Positions 34,101-42,174 are shown, numbered from the stretch's first letter. The stretch: DNA of 64,000 nt from Streptomyces lacrimifluminis (GCF_014646095.1 NZ_BMMU01000033.1:1-64000); one strand, 5' to 3'. Notes: generated by a model not told the origin, from the letters alone. Program-made: numbers and translations.

Positions 34101-34583
34101 GACCACGGCATCTCGCCGATCGACCTCACCGAGTACACCGTTCCCGCCCAGGACAGCGCGTACCGGCTGACGGTGGACGCCAGGCGTGATCCCGCGGTGT
34201 ACCCGGTCAGCACCCGGGTCCGGACGGAGTGGACCTTCCGCTCCGCCACCACCCCCGAGGACGCGAACACCACCCTTCCGCTCTCGGTGATCCGCTTCTC
34301 GCCCGACCTGAGCCTGTCCAGCACGGCGAAGGCGGGCAAGCGGTTCGCGGTGCCCTTCACCGTCGAGGGCGCGGCTGCCGGACAGCGGCCCGCGAAGCTC
34401 GCCTTCGAGGTCTCCTACGACGACGGCGCCACCTGGCAGCACGCCAAGGCCGTCGGCGGTACGCACCTGGAGCTGACCCACCCGGCCGCCGCGGGCTCCG
34501 TCTCGCTGCGGGCGAAGCTGACCGACCGGGCCGGCAACACGCTGGCCCAGACGATCGAACGCGCCTACCTCACCACCAAGTAG
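31146..34583 (+). CDS. Secreted subtilisin-like serine protease (S8), paralogue of the 5.2-8.5 kb gene
   Basis: The chosen start is GTG 31146 with AGGAG at 31136-31140; it leads into a signal peptide ending near GAEAQ (residue 32). The protein is 1145 residues. The catalytic triad is Asp249 (VLDTGIDTAHPD), His282 (GHGTHVAST) and Ser462 (SGTSMASPHVAG), with oxyanion Asn378 (SAGNSG). It matches the first subtilase from the propeptide (TLVTGDQVML) to the last residues (RAYLTTK against RAYRTVK), with most divergence in the C-terminal beta domains. It is expected to be an extracellular protease, probably with a different substrate preference. Upstream 30770-31145 has no gene. Confidence 0.9.
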   Translation: MELRARPTRAVVAAGVASTALLLAGVPGAEAQDASGAGTVRTAETSKSAQASGTAEVAKTVTLVTGDQVMLDGAGKVTGVVRAEGREKVPFSVRVVAGHTQVVPGDAELLLAQGKVDARLFDVTQLVADGYDDARRGDVPLIVTFRGKKAPSMAPFTGAGAKVGRALPVVNGKAMRPVKKRGAEFWNAVTGAGQKTDSATGFTASTAVEKLWLDGRRKASLDKSVPQIGAPTAWAAGYDGTGVKVAVLDTGIDTAHPDLTGQVVAEQDFSGSASGTGDKSGHGTHVASTVAGTGARAGGTYKGVAPGAKILNGKVLDDGGFGSDSGIIAGMEWAVAQGADVVNLSLGGEDMPGIDPLEETVNRLSAESDALFVISAGNSGEAGESTVGSPGSADAALTVGAVDKSDQLADFSSRGPRVGDSGVKPDLTAPGVDITAASAAGSNLSEVYPSDIPGYLTISGTSMASPHVAGAAAILAQQHPDWTGERIKALLTGSAEPGSYSSFQQGTGRTDLVRALEQRVVTERQPLDFGLQQWPHGDDAPVTKQVTYRNLGTEPVTLDLSVDAVAVDGRPAAEGMFAVSPQRITVPAGGEASASVTADTRVGSADGSFGGSVQATSADGKVRVRSAVGVEREVESYSLTLKHLDENGAPTGDAVTSLSGLGSDFYADYADEQDGELTVRLPKGDYSLSGVIHPSYDSATHAILVQPKLTLDRDTTVTVDARRTRPVEVTVPDAAAKNTEATASFTFDRGEGAREDRMEFLLPTFEGTGFGRLGPEPSGDQASTVSAVFAGDWTREDAEGRPVAYHLAWNRAGRLDGFAVDVRRKQLAKVDLQVGVPVAGRRVQVEVSPHTADGSLIFSANDLRGGLPLRTIDYVLDNDVKWSFRIWQTVGEGDDKRSETFLMRMPRTWQAGHSYTERFNVGVFGPALPAAGDLGPDQGLPGIVRYGNVIRAFLPQFGDGSGHWGLSDYTSVTSSLQADGKEIPDDHGISPIDLTEYTVPAQDSAYRLTVDARRDPAVYPVSTRVRTEWTFRSATTPEDANTTLPLSVIRFSPDLSLSSTAKAGKRFAVPFTVEGAAAGQRPAKLAFEVSYDDGATWQHAKAVGGTHLELTHPAAAGSVSLRAKLTDRAGNTLAQTIERAYLTTK

Positions 34584-34600
34584 AGCGTCGGACCCTGCGG

Positions 34601-34644
34601 AAGTCCCGTTCGGGGCGGTGTCACCACCGTCCCGGACGGGACTT
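34601..34644 (+). terminator. Rho-independent terminator after the second subtilase
   Basis: A 20-bp stem (34601-34620 with 34625-34644, two G-T pairs) closes on a TCAC loop and ends in TTTT. Confidence 0.85.
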
Positions 34645-34765
34645 TTGCGCGTTGCACAACTGCCGCGCGAGCAACACGAGTTCACGGGTTCCCATTCACC
34701 GCGAACGGGGATAGCCATAGGGTGCGGCCACGGGTCGCGGGGACCGGCGACGGGGGGAACGCCAC

Positions 34766-37069
34766 GTGTTGATGTCTCGACGGAGTGTGTCCGGGGTGAG
34801 ATCACCCGCACGCGGCCGGATCACCCTGCTGTGCCTGATCCTTCTCCTCGTGGGCAGCCCCTGGGGGCAGGACCGCGTGGAGGAGTTCTACGTGGACCAC
34901 CTGGACAGCGAGATGACGCGCTGGCTGGTCGAGGGGGCCTTCGTCCCCAGGTGGGACTTCTCCTCCGACGCGTACCTCGACTACGCCGGCTCGAACATGC
35001 TGGTCGTGCAGAACATCAGCGTCGTACTGCTCCTGGTGGCGCTCGCCCGGGTGATGTCGTGGTCGCGGACCCGGGGGGCGTCCGGCTGGGGCCGCCTCCT
35101 CGTCGCGGGTGTGCTGGTGTCGGAGATCGTGGCCCTGCTGCGGTGGTGGATGCTCGACACCTTCGTCGAAGGACTGGGCCTGTCGACCGCCGGACTGCGC
35201 CAGGAACTCCTGCACGCCGCCCTCTCCTTCGGCCTGATGGCCGGTGTCCTGCTCGCCCTTCTGACCGTCGGACTGCCACGCGTGCACGTCAACGGGGCAG
35301 CCGGCGCCACCAAGGCGCTGTTCCGCCCGAGAAAGGGAGTTGCTGCCATGACGACCCCGCAGGCGCACATGCCGGTCGGGAGCATGCCGGGTGATGTCAC
35401 CCGATACCTGTGCGCCGCGGCCTACGTCGACGAGGGGTTCGCCGACCGGGTGGTGGACGGCGTGCTCGCCGACGAGGCCGGCGCCGTGGCCCCCTCGCCC
35501 GACGTCGACCTGGTGGCGGTGTCCCGTCACTGCCTGGCGGCACAGGACCTCCGCCGCGACCGCGACCTGCGGCTGACCGGGGCGTTCGCGGTGGTGGCAC
35601 TGTTCGCGCCACTGTGGCTGCTGTTCCCCGCGGTGCTCCTGTCCGCCGTCACCGCGGCGAGCCGTCCGAGGCCCAGCCTCGCCACCCGTGGCCGACGCCA
35701 GCCCGGCAGCAGGGTCGTGCTGGGTGCGGGGATCACCGCCGTGGTGGTGGTGCTCTGCGTCCTCCCCTTCGCCGTCGCCCTCGCGTCACTGCCTGTCTCC
35801 GGCTTCGCGAGCTGGCTGTTCGGCGCCTACCTGGCCGGAGTCCCGGCCGTCCTCGCGTCCGTCGGCGCGACGGTCTTCGCGTACGCGACGGTCGTGCGCC
35901 ACGCCCTCGCCGTCGACCGGCTGCTGCGCACCACCATGACCCGCGAGACGTTCACCCGGCAGCCCCCGCCGTCCGTACCCCGGCGGGTGTGGATCGCCAG
36001 ACGGCTGGCGGTGGTCAAGGAGGCGCGCGACGGCAACGTCACCGTGTACAGCGGGTTCTCACCGTTCGTCGGCTATGCCCAGGCCGCCTCCAACTGGTCG
36101 CTCGCCGTGCCGCTCCTGCCCGCGGACGAGACCCCCGGCAAGAGATCGCGCCCCGCCGAGCCGGAGGCGTTCACCGTCGTCGAACTCGTCGACCACGTAC
36201 GGGAACAGCTCCGCTCGGTGGCCGCGCGCGGCGGTGTCGGCGGGACGGCGGACGCCGCCGCGAAGGAGCTCCGCTCCCTCACCGTCGAGGACCGGGTCTT
36301 CGTGGACGGCAGGACCATCGGGGACGACCCCCGGTTCATGTCGACCAACGGTCTGACACCGGCCGCGCGGCTGTCGGCCGGGGCCGTCCAGGAGATCATG
36401 CTGCATCCGACCGGCACGGTCCGTCACCATCTGGCGGTCCATGTGCCGTTGTGGGGCGGCGATGTGGTGCCGAGCGTGTTCCTGCACTTCTCGACCGAGG
36501 GCAGGACCCTGCACCTGCACTGCGGCAACCATGTACTGGGTCCGGTGGACGCCGCCTACCACGTGGTGGACCGCCTGCGTGACCCGCTCACCCCCGAGCG
36601 GCGGCGCGGGCTGCTGACGGAGGCGCTGCCCCGTACCGGCCCGGCGTTCCTCGGCGCGCCCTCCCGCGCGCTGCGGCAGGCCCGTTTCGAGGCCAGGCGC
36701 ACCCGGCGGATGGTGGACGAACTGACCGCCATGGAGCACGACCCGGTCTTCGACTACGGCGCCCGGCTGAGCGTTCGGGAGATGGCGCTGAGCCCCAGCT
36801 ACCACAACTACTTCCAGGTGGTGGACGCCGGACGGATCACGGCGGCGGTGGAACGCCATACCCTCGCCGCGATCCGGGAGTTCCTCGACGCGCGCGGTTA
36901 CGACATCACCGACTTCCGCAGCCAGCAGCAGACCATCCTCAACCAGGGCCTCATCCAGCAGGGCGGGACGAGCATCATCGGCAACCAGGCGATCGGCCCG
37001 GGGTCCAGCGCCACCCAGAACGTCACGCGGAAGGCCGGCCCGGCCGCCACCGCCGGCGCCGAGAAGTAG
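34766..37069 (+). CDS. Large unrecognised membrane protein with C-terminal GNQAIG motif
   Basis: The frame gives 767 residues. The first 190 hold about four hydrophobic helices (LLCLILLLVGSPWG, ISVVLLLVALARVM, LLVAGVLVSEIVALL, LSFGLMAGVLLALLTVGL). A second membrane part with two long hydrophobic hairpins spans about 265-375. A soluble region of about 370 residues follows and ends with a helix (QQQTILNQGLIQQGG) and the motif TSIIGNQAIGPGSSATQ. An ATG at 35348 with AAGGGAG before it could be an internal or the real start, making a 573-residue protein; no stop separates the two parts. No family recognised. The next gene shares the GNQAIG motif, so they probably work together. Confidence 0.65.
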   Translation: MLMSRRSVSGVRSPARGRITLLCLILLLVGSPWGQDRVEEFYVDHLDSEMTRWLVEGAFVPRWDFSSDAYLDYAGSNMLVVQNISVVLLLVALARVMSWSRTRGASGWGRLLVAGVLVSEIVALLRWWMLDTFVEGLGLSTAGLRQELLHAALSFGLMAGVLLALLTVGLPRVHVNGAAGATKALFRPRKGVAAMTTPQAHMPVGSMPGDVTRYLCAAAYVDEGFADRVVDGVLADEAGAVAPSPDVDLVAVSRHCLAAQDLRRDRDLRLTGAFAVVALFAPLWLLFPAVLLSAVTAASRPRPSLATRGRRQPGSRVVLGAGITAVVVVLCVLPFAVALASLPVSGFASWLFGAYLAGVPAVLASVGATVFAYATVVRHALAVDRLLRTTMTRETFTRQPPPSVPRRVWIARRLAVVKEARDGNVTVYSGFSPFVGYAQAASNWSLAVPLLPADETPGKRSRPAEPEAFTVVELVDHVREQLRSVAARGGVGGTADAAAKELRSLTVEDRVFVDGRTIGDDPRFMSTNGLTPAARLSAGAVQEIMLHPTGTVRHHLAVHVPLWGGDVVPSVFLHFSTEGRTLHLHCGNHVLGPVDAAYHVVDRLRDPLTPERRRGLLTEALPRTGPAFLGAPSRALRQARFEARRTRRMVDELTAMEHDPVFDYGARLSVREMALSPSYHNYFQVVDAGRITAAVERHTLAAIREFLDARGYDITDFRSQQQTILNQGLIQQGGTSIIGNQAIGPGSSATQNVTRKAGPAATAGAEK

Positions 37070-37092
37070 CCTTGGAAGGAAGGGACCTGGCG

Positions 37093-37500
37093 ATGAGCAG
37101 CAGTGAGGTCGGCCGTCCGGAGCCGCCCGTCAACAACGGCCTGGTGATCAACGGCGGTACGCACTACGTGGGCAACCAGGCGATCGGTCACCGCGCCCAG
37201 GCGTTCTCCGGCTCGGTCGCCTTCCAGCCGCAGGACGCGGAGCGGGCCGCCGCCCGGATGTCCGAACTCCTCGTCCACATCGAGCAGTTGCTCGCCGAGC
37301 ACCGCGAGGCGCTGGCCGACCCCGAGGGCACCACCCGGGAACTGCGGCGCCTGCGCGAGGAACTGGACGAGGAGGAGCCGGAGCCGACGGTCCTGCGACG
37401 CGCCCTGGACCGCCTGACCGCGTTCGTCCAGCCGGTGACCCCGCTCGCGGTCGCGGTCGGCGAACTCGCGCAGACGGTACGGGGGGTCCTGGGCGCCTGA
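37093..37500 (+). CDS. Small partner protein with N-terminal GNQAIG motif
   Basis: A 135-residue protein 23 nt after the membrane protein gene, start ATG 37093 with AGGGA upstream. Residues 14-32 read NNGLVINGGTHYVGNQAIG, closely matching the tail of the preceding protein (NQGLIQQGGTSIIGNQAIG). The rest is helical and strongly charged (MSELLVHIEQLLAEHREA, RRLREELDEEEPEPTVL), ending in a hydrophobic helix, with coiled-coil character, as in several small actinobacterial DUF families. Function unknown; binding to the membrane partner through the shared motif is a reasonable guess. Confidence 0.65.
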   Translation: MSSSEVGRPEPPVNNGLVINGGTHYVGNQAIGHRAQAFSGSVAFQPQDAERAAARMSELLVHIEQLLAEHREALADPEGTTRELRRLREELDEEEPEPTVLRRALDRLTAFVQPVTPLAVAVGELAQTVRGVLGA

Positions 37501-37581
37501 CGGTTCGTCGGTGTCTCGATCTCACGGACAGTCGGCGCGGGACGCCGAAGGCGAAAGGCGCGGACCCGGGCGTGGTGGAAG

Positions 37582-37627
37582 ACGTGCTCGCCGCGGCCCG
37601 GCAACAGCCGGGCCGCGGCGAGCACGT
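37582..37627. terminator. Bidirectional terminator between the GNQAIG operon and the DUF4394 gene
   Basis: A perfect 21-bp stem (37582-37602 with 37607-37627) and AACA loop between convergent genes. Confidence 0.85.
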
Positions 37628-37651
37628 GAGCGCGAGGACCGACTCGGAGAG

Positions 37652-38542
37652 TCAGGTACCGCTGATGGTCACCGTGAAGTCCGTGATGTTGAGCACGGAC
37701 GGGAACTGACCGATGAGCGTCGGTGTGCCGCTGAGGACGTCGACGCTGTAGAAGGACGGCCTGGTGGCACCGTACGGCGTGAGGGAGGCGAAGGCGATGT
37801 TGGAGGTCGTCCTGCCGTTGGTGGTGTAGCTGAAGATGTCGTAGCCGGCGTCGAGGTTCGCGTCGAAGCCGAGCAGGCCGGTCGCGACGAGGCTGCCGGC
37901 GTTCGGGGGCGACTGGATGGTGATCTGGTCGTTGTAGGTGTCCACGTTGGTGAGTGTCGTGCCGGTGGAGCCGACCAGGTCGTTGTTCGTGTACGCGGCG
38001 CCGGTCACGCCGATGGCGGCCGTGGTCGTCGGAGGGAAGTTCAGGACGCTGTCGGTGGCCGTCGTGCCGTCGTTCAGGTTGTGCCGCAGGTTCTGGCCGT
38101 TGTTGCTGATCACCCGCAGCCGGTCGGCCGCCGGGTTGAAGTCGATGTCGAAGGCCGTGCCGTAGAGCGCGACCTTGAGCTGGGAGACCTTGGTGACGAC
38201 CACGTCGACGGTGGTCGGCGGGGTGGTGATCGTGTAGATGCCGCCCTTCTCACCCAGCCCGTACATGAGGCCGTTCTGCACCCGGTGGTCGATCCCGACC
38301 AGCTTGGTGTCGCCGCTGAGTCCGACGACATCCCGGACCCAGTTGGCGACCCCCGGGGTGTCGGTGCTGAAGCTGGCCATGGTCAGGCCGTCACCGGTGA
38401 TCCCGAACGCCAGCAGCTTGGGCGTGGCGGTGGCGGCGGCGGAGCTGGAGCCGGGCGAGGTCACCATGAGCGCGGTGGCCGCGGACACGATGGCGAGCGC
38501 GGTCGCGATTCTCTTTCTGGTCCCGGATTTCATGGCGTTCAT
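37652..38542 (-). CDS. Secreted DUF4394 protein
   Basis: The start is ATG 38542 (MNAMKSGTRK) with GGGAGGG 6 nt upstream; a second ATG three codons on is possible. It has 296 residues. A signal peptide (ALAIVSAATALMVTS, cleavage near SSAAA) precedes a beta-rich domain with phrases common in DUF4394: FDIDFNPAADRLRVISNNGQ, RHNLNDGTT and the closing DFTVTISGT. DUF4394 forms a beta-propeller-like fold of unknown role and is usually exported. The 5' region contains no clear operator. Confidence 0.82.
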   Translation of the reverse strand: MNAMKSGTRKRIATALAIVSAATALMVTSPGSSSAAATATPKLLAFGITGDGLTMASFSTDTPGVANWVRDVVGLSGDTKLVGIDHRVQNGLMYGLGEKGGIYTITTPPTTVDVVVTKVSQLKVALYGTAFDIDFNPAADRLRVISNNGQNLRHNLNDGTTATDSVLNFPPTTTAAIGVTGAAYTNNDLVGSTGTTLTNVDTYNDQITIQSPPNAGSLVATGLLGFDANLDAGYDIFSYTTNGRTTSNIAFASLTPYGATRPSFYSVDVLSGTPTLIGQFPSVLNITDFTVTISGT

Positions 38543-38830
38543 CGTTGTTCCCTCCCGTTTGACTGAAGGTGCCCTGCGAAGCCGTTGCCTGTCACGCCCC
38601 GTGAATGCGAAGTGGTCCCTTAGCCGAACCGGTCCCCCTGGGCGCCGGGCACGGTTCTCATTAAGCCCAGGCCACAGCACCCTCACAAGCGAATCGAGCC
38701 ACAAGAACGCCCCGATAAGGGAACTTTGCGCACTGTGACAAACGCGCCGCCCTCACACCCTTCACCGATTCACCCGGAGTGATAAACAGCCGTCCGGTTT
38801 TCGCCTGTCGGCGCCCTCACCCTGAGTGAC

Positions 38831-40108
38831 ATGCTCACTCCCATGGGGAGCCTCTTCGCCGAACTGTCCCGGCGGGCGTCGGCCAACGCACGCCGGGAGG
38901 TCGAGACGTACGCACGCGAGATACCGGAACTCGGGTCCCTGGACACGAGCCCCCGGATCAGGGACGAGACCATGGAGTACTCGCTCTGGTTGCGCCGCCG
39001 TACGGTCGAACTGGCCCCGGACAACGGCATGCTGACCGACGACGACCTTGGCTACATCGCGTCGATGGGTGAGGCGCGGGCCGGCGCGGGAATGTCGCTG
39101 GACGCGCGACAGCAGGTCCTGCGCGTCCACACCGAGCTCATGCTGCGCGAGATCAACGAGGCCACGGAGGCCCGGCGCGGCGGTGACCTCGACGAACTCA
39201 TGCGCATCATGGGCTGGTTCGCCCCCCAGGGCGAGCGCGGCATCGGCGCCTACCGCCAGGGCTTCGTGAAGGTACTGCGACGCCGTATGCCGTACGTCGA
39301 ACAAGTCGCCCTGCTGGCAAGGGCGTTGCTGTCCGAGAACGCGGCGGCGGCCGAGCTTGCGCAGGTCACCGACATGGAACTGGCCGCTTCCTACACGGTG
39401 TTGGTGATCCGGGTACCGGACCGCCCGGCAGGTGGCCGCGAGCTGGAGAGCGAGATCGAGGCGCTGGTGAAGACACACCAGGTACCCGTGACGTGGTACC
39501 CGGAGCGCGACGCCAGGGGGAGGGACGGGGGCCGAGGCGGCGGTGGTGAACTGATCGCCCTGGTCCCGGATCCCACCCCCGAGGCCGTACCGGACCTCGT
39601 CCCTCCCCTCGAACCCGAGCTCACCCCTGCCCCTGCGCCGAACCTCGTCCCCGATCTCCTACGGGACTTCGCCGAAGCCCTCGGCCGCCCCTGCGCGGCC
39701 GGCACCGCCACCGCACCGGTGACCGGCCTCGCCGGCGCGTTCGACCGGGCCCGCCGGATCAGCAGGGCGGCCCCGGTGCGGCGCGCGTCGGCGCGGCTGC
39801 GCCCGCACACCCTGGCGGACGTCTTCGTCGAACTGGCGGTCGCGGACGTGCCGTTCGTCGACGCATGGCTCCGGGCAACGGCCCGCCGCCTCGAACCCGG
39901 CCCGGACCTCATCGTCACCCTGGACGCGTACTACCGCCACGACATGAACCGCGGTCCAGCCGCGGCGGCCCTCACCATCCACCCGCGCACCCTCGACTAC
40001 CGGCTCCGCCGGGTACGCGAACTCACCGACATCGACCCGGGCTCGGCACAGGGCGTACGCGTCTTCAGCGCCGTCGTCACCAGGAGCCTGTCGGGGGCGT
40101 GGCGTTGA
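38831..40108 (+). CDS. PucR-type transcriptional regulator
   Basis: A 425-residue regulator. The N-terminal two thirds resemble the sensory/GGDEF-like part of PucR proteins; the C-terminal PucR helix-turn-helix is plain: LDAYYRHDMNRGPAAAALTI followed by HPRTLDYRLRRVRELTDIDP. An insertion rich in Gly and Pro (about residues 235-275, PEAVPDLVPPLEPELTPAPA) interrupts the middle. It is transcribed divergently from the DUF4394 gene across an intergenic region of nearly 290 nt, so it may control that gene or itself. The start could also be the ATG four codons later. Confidence 0.82.
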   Translation: MLTPMGSLFAELSRRASANARREVETYAREIPELGSLDTSPRIRDETMEYSLWLRRRTVELAPDNGMLTDDDLGYIASMGEARAGAGMSLDARQQVLRVHTELMLREINEATEARRGGDLDELMRIMGWFAPQGERGIGAYRQGFVKVLRRRMPYVEQVALLARALLSENAAAAELAQVTDMELAASYTVLVIRVPDRPAGGRELESEIEALVKTHQVPVTWYPERDARGRDGGRGGGGELIALVPDPTPEAVPDLVPPLEPELTPAPAPNLVPDLLRDFAEALGRPCAAGTATAPVTGLAGAFDRARRISRAAPVRRASARLRPHTLADVFVELAVADVPFVDAWLRATARRLEPGPDLIVTLDAYYRHDMNRGPAAAALTIHPRTLDYRLRRVRELTDIDPGSAQGVRVFSAVVTRSLSGAWR

Positions 40109-40144
40109 AGCAGGGGCATCCTGGTACATGGCTGACGTTGGTAC

Positions 40145-40411
40145 ATGTCCACGAAGCGCACCCACGTCCACGCCGACCCCGAGGACCTGGCGCTCGTCAA
40201 GGAGGCGGCCCGGCGCCACGTGACGAGCGAGGCCGAGATCATCAGCCAGGGGATCCACCTCGCGGCCATGGCCGACCGAGTCCGGGGCGAGCCGCTGTTC
40301 TCCCGCGCCTTCGCGGGAACGGGCAGTACGCCGTCCGAGGCCGAGGTCCGTGACACGGTCGCCGACGCGGTCCGCCGTGAGGCCGGCTGCGAGCCCGGAT
40401 CCGTAGCGTGA
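40145..40411 (+). CDS. Ribbon-helix-helix-like antitoxin (orphan)
   Basis: An 88-residue protein beginning MSTKRTHVHADPEDLALVKE, then AARRHVTSEAEIISQGIHLA, with the strand-helix-helix pattern of CopG-like antitoxins paired with PIN-domain toxins. Its TGA overlaps a GTG (GTGA) from which only the first codons of a PIN toxin survive. It may still repress its own promoter or act as an anti-addiction protein. Confidence 0.65.
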   Translation: MSTKRTHVHADPEDLALVKEAARRHVTSEAEIISQGIHLAAMADRVRGEPLFSRAFAGTGSTPSEAEVRDTVADAVRREAGCEPGSVA

Positions 40412-40503
40412 TCATCGTCGTCGCCGACACGGATGCGCGGAAGCCGCCGCCCATGGGTGCGGGCGGCGGCTTCCGCGCGTGGTCGGCGGACGAGGGAACG
40501 TAA
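40408..40503 (+). pseudogene. Stub of a PIN-domain toxin gene
   Basis: From GTG 40408 the first codons read VIIVVADT, the usual first strand of a PIN nuclease with its first catalytic Asp (normally VVADTSG...). After eight codons the sequence turns into the terminator hairpin of the convergent gene, giving a meaningless 31-codon frame. The rest of the toxin has been deleted. Confidence 0.55.
40435..40478. terminator. Bidirectional terminator at the MFS gene end
   Basis: A perfect 18-bp stem (40435-40452 with 40461-40478) with an 8-nt loop. It begins inside the toxin stub and should stop transcription from both sides. Confidence 0.85.
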
Positions 40504-40510
40504 GGCCGGC

Positions 40511-42001
40511 CTACGCCTTGATCGCGGCGCCCTCCGTGCCCTGCGGCGCCTCGGCGGGGCTGTCGGACGCGGCCCCCTGCGCGGTCTCCCGCCGGCGGGG
40601 GATGAAGGAGGCGAGGAGGAAGGCCAGCAGGGCGGCTCCGGCGCCGATGGCCATGACGACCTTGAAGGCGTTCTCCGAAGGCAGTGCCATGCCGCCGAAG
40701 TCGGTGGTCATCTGGGCCAGGATCACCCCGGCGAGGGCGCTGGCGAAGGAGGTGCCGAGGGACCGCATCAGGGTGTTGAGGCTGTTGGCGGCACCCGTCT
40801 GGGTGGGGTCGACAGCGCCCATGATCAGGGCGGGCAGGGCGCCGTAGGTGAAGCCGATACCGGCGCCGATGACGCAGGACACCAGGATCAGGTGCCAGAC
40901 CTCGGACATCAGGAGGAGGTTCAGGCCGTAGCCGCCGGCCACGATCAGCGCACCGATCATCAGGGTGACCTTCGGGCCCTTGGCCTTGGTGACCTGGGCG
41001 GACACGGCCGACATGGCCATCATCACCAGACCCTGCGGGGCCAGCACCAGACCGACGGTCAGCATGGACCTGCCCAGGCCGTAGCCGGTCTGCTCGGGCA
41101 GCTGGAGCAGCTGCGGCAGGACCAGGGACATCGCGAACATCGAGAAGCCGAGCGCGATCGACGCGAGGTTGGTGAACAGCACCTGCGGGCGGACGGTGGT
41201 GCGCAGGTCGACCAGCGGCTGCGGGCTGCGCAGCTCCCACCAGCCCCAGGTCAGCAGGATCAGTACGGCGGCGGCGCCCAGGCCGAGGGTGGTGCCGCTG
41301 GTCCAGCCCCAGTCGCCGCCCTTCGATACGGCCAGCAGCAGGGACATGAGGCCGGCCGAGAGGCCGAGCGAACCGACCAGGTCGAACCGGCCGCCGGCGC
41401 GCACCTTCGACTCCGGCACGATCAGGACGACCAGGACGAGGGCGACGACGCCCAGGGCCGCGGAGACCCAGAAGAGGATGTGCCAGTCCCAGTTGTCGGC
41501 GATGAACGCGGCGCTGGGCAGCCCCAGCGCGCCGCCGACACCGAGCGAGGCGCTCATCAGCGCGGTGGACCCGGCCAGCCGGTCGGCGGGCAGTGCGTCA
41601 CGCATGATGCTGATGCCGAGCGGTACGACCGCTGCCGAGAGGCCCTGCAGGGCGCGCCCGACGATCATCGGGACGAGGGAGTCGGCCAGCGCGCAGACCA
41701 CCGAGCCGGACACCAGCAGCACGATGCTGACCAGCAGCATCCTGCGCTTGCCGAACATGTCGCCGAGCCTGCCCACCACCGGTGTGGCGACGGAGGCCGC
41801 GAGCAGGGTGGCGGTGACCGCCCAGGCGGTGTCGGACGCCGGGGCGTTCAGGAGCTTCGGCAGCTCGGGGACGATCGGGATGACCAGGGTCTGCATCAGC
41901 GAGACGACGATGCCGGCCAGGGCCAGTACCGCCACCACGGCGTTCGGCCTCGGCGGAGGAGATGTTCCCGCTCCGGCGGGTCGGGAAAGGGCGTTGGGCA
42001 T
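40511..42001 (-). CDS. MFS drug exporter, DHA2 family (14 TM)
   Basis: The chosen start is ATG 42001 (MPNALSRPAG) with GGAGG 8 nt upstream; 496 residues. About 14 hydrophobic helices can be traced. Motif A (GRLGDMFGKRRML) and the motif C-like region (GGALGLPSAAFI) fit EmrB/QacA-type drug:H+ antiporters. A large inverted repeat sits 80-125 nt upstream, so expression is probably regulator-controlled, but no regulator gene adjoins it. Likely multidrug or metabolite efflux at the cytoplasmic membrane. Confidence 0.88.
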   Translation of the reverse strand: MPNALSRPAGAGTSPPPRPNAVVAVLALAGIVVSLMQTLVIPIVPELPKLLNAPASDTAWAVTATLLAASVATPVVGRLGDMFGKRRMLLVSIVLLVSGSVVCALADSLVPMIVGRALQGLSAAVVPLGISIMRDALPADRLAGSTALMSASLGVGGALGLPSAAFIADNWDWHILFWVSAALGVVALVLVVLIVPESKVRAGGRFDLVGSLGLSAGLMSLLLAVSKGGDWGWTSGTTLGLGAAAVLILLTWGWWELRSPQPLVDLRTTVRPQVLFTNLASIALGFSMFAMSLVLPQLLQLPEQTGYGLGRSMLTVGLVLAPQGLVMMAMSAVSAQVTKAKGPKVTLMIGALIVAGGYGLNLLLMSEVWHLILVSCVIGAGIGFTYGALPALIMGAVDPTQTGAANSLNTLMRSLGTSFASALAGVILAQMTTDFGGMALPSENAFKVVMAIGAGAALLAFLLASFIPRRRETAQGAASDSPAEAPQGTEGAAIKA

Positions 42002-42081
42002 GGCGTCGGGCCTCCGTGGAGCGAGTCGCGGAATCGGGTGTCGCATCGAGCGCCCGATCGAGACAGGTCGAGGGCGTCACA

Positions 42082-42126
42082 TTGCTTGACTTAGGCAAAC
42101 ATAATGGAGTTACTTAAGTCAAGCAA
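42082..42126. promoter_or_regulatory. 12-bp inverted repeat upstream of the MFS gene
   Basis: TTGCTTGACTTA (42082-42093) and TAAGTCAAGCAA (42115-42126) are perfect arms 21 nt apart. Each arm contains TTGACT in one direction, so the site may include a -35 box. The sequence resembles MarR-type operators of drug-efflux genes. Confidence 0.5.
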
Positions 42127-42174
42127 CCTTCTTGAGGGCGCTCCGGGCTCCCGCCGGCCCGGTCGCCGCCGCTC

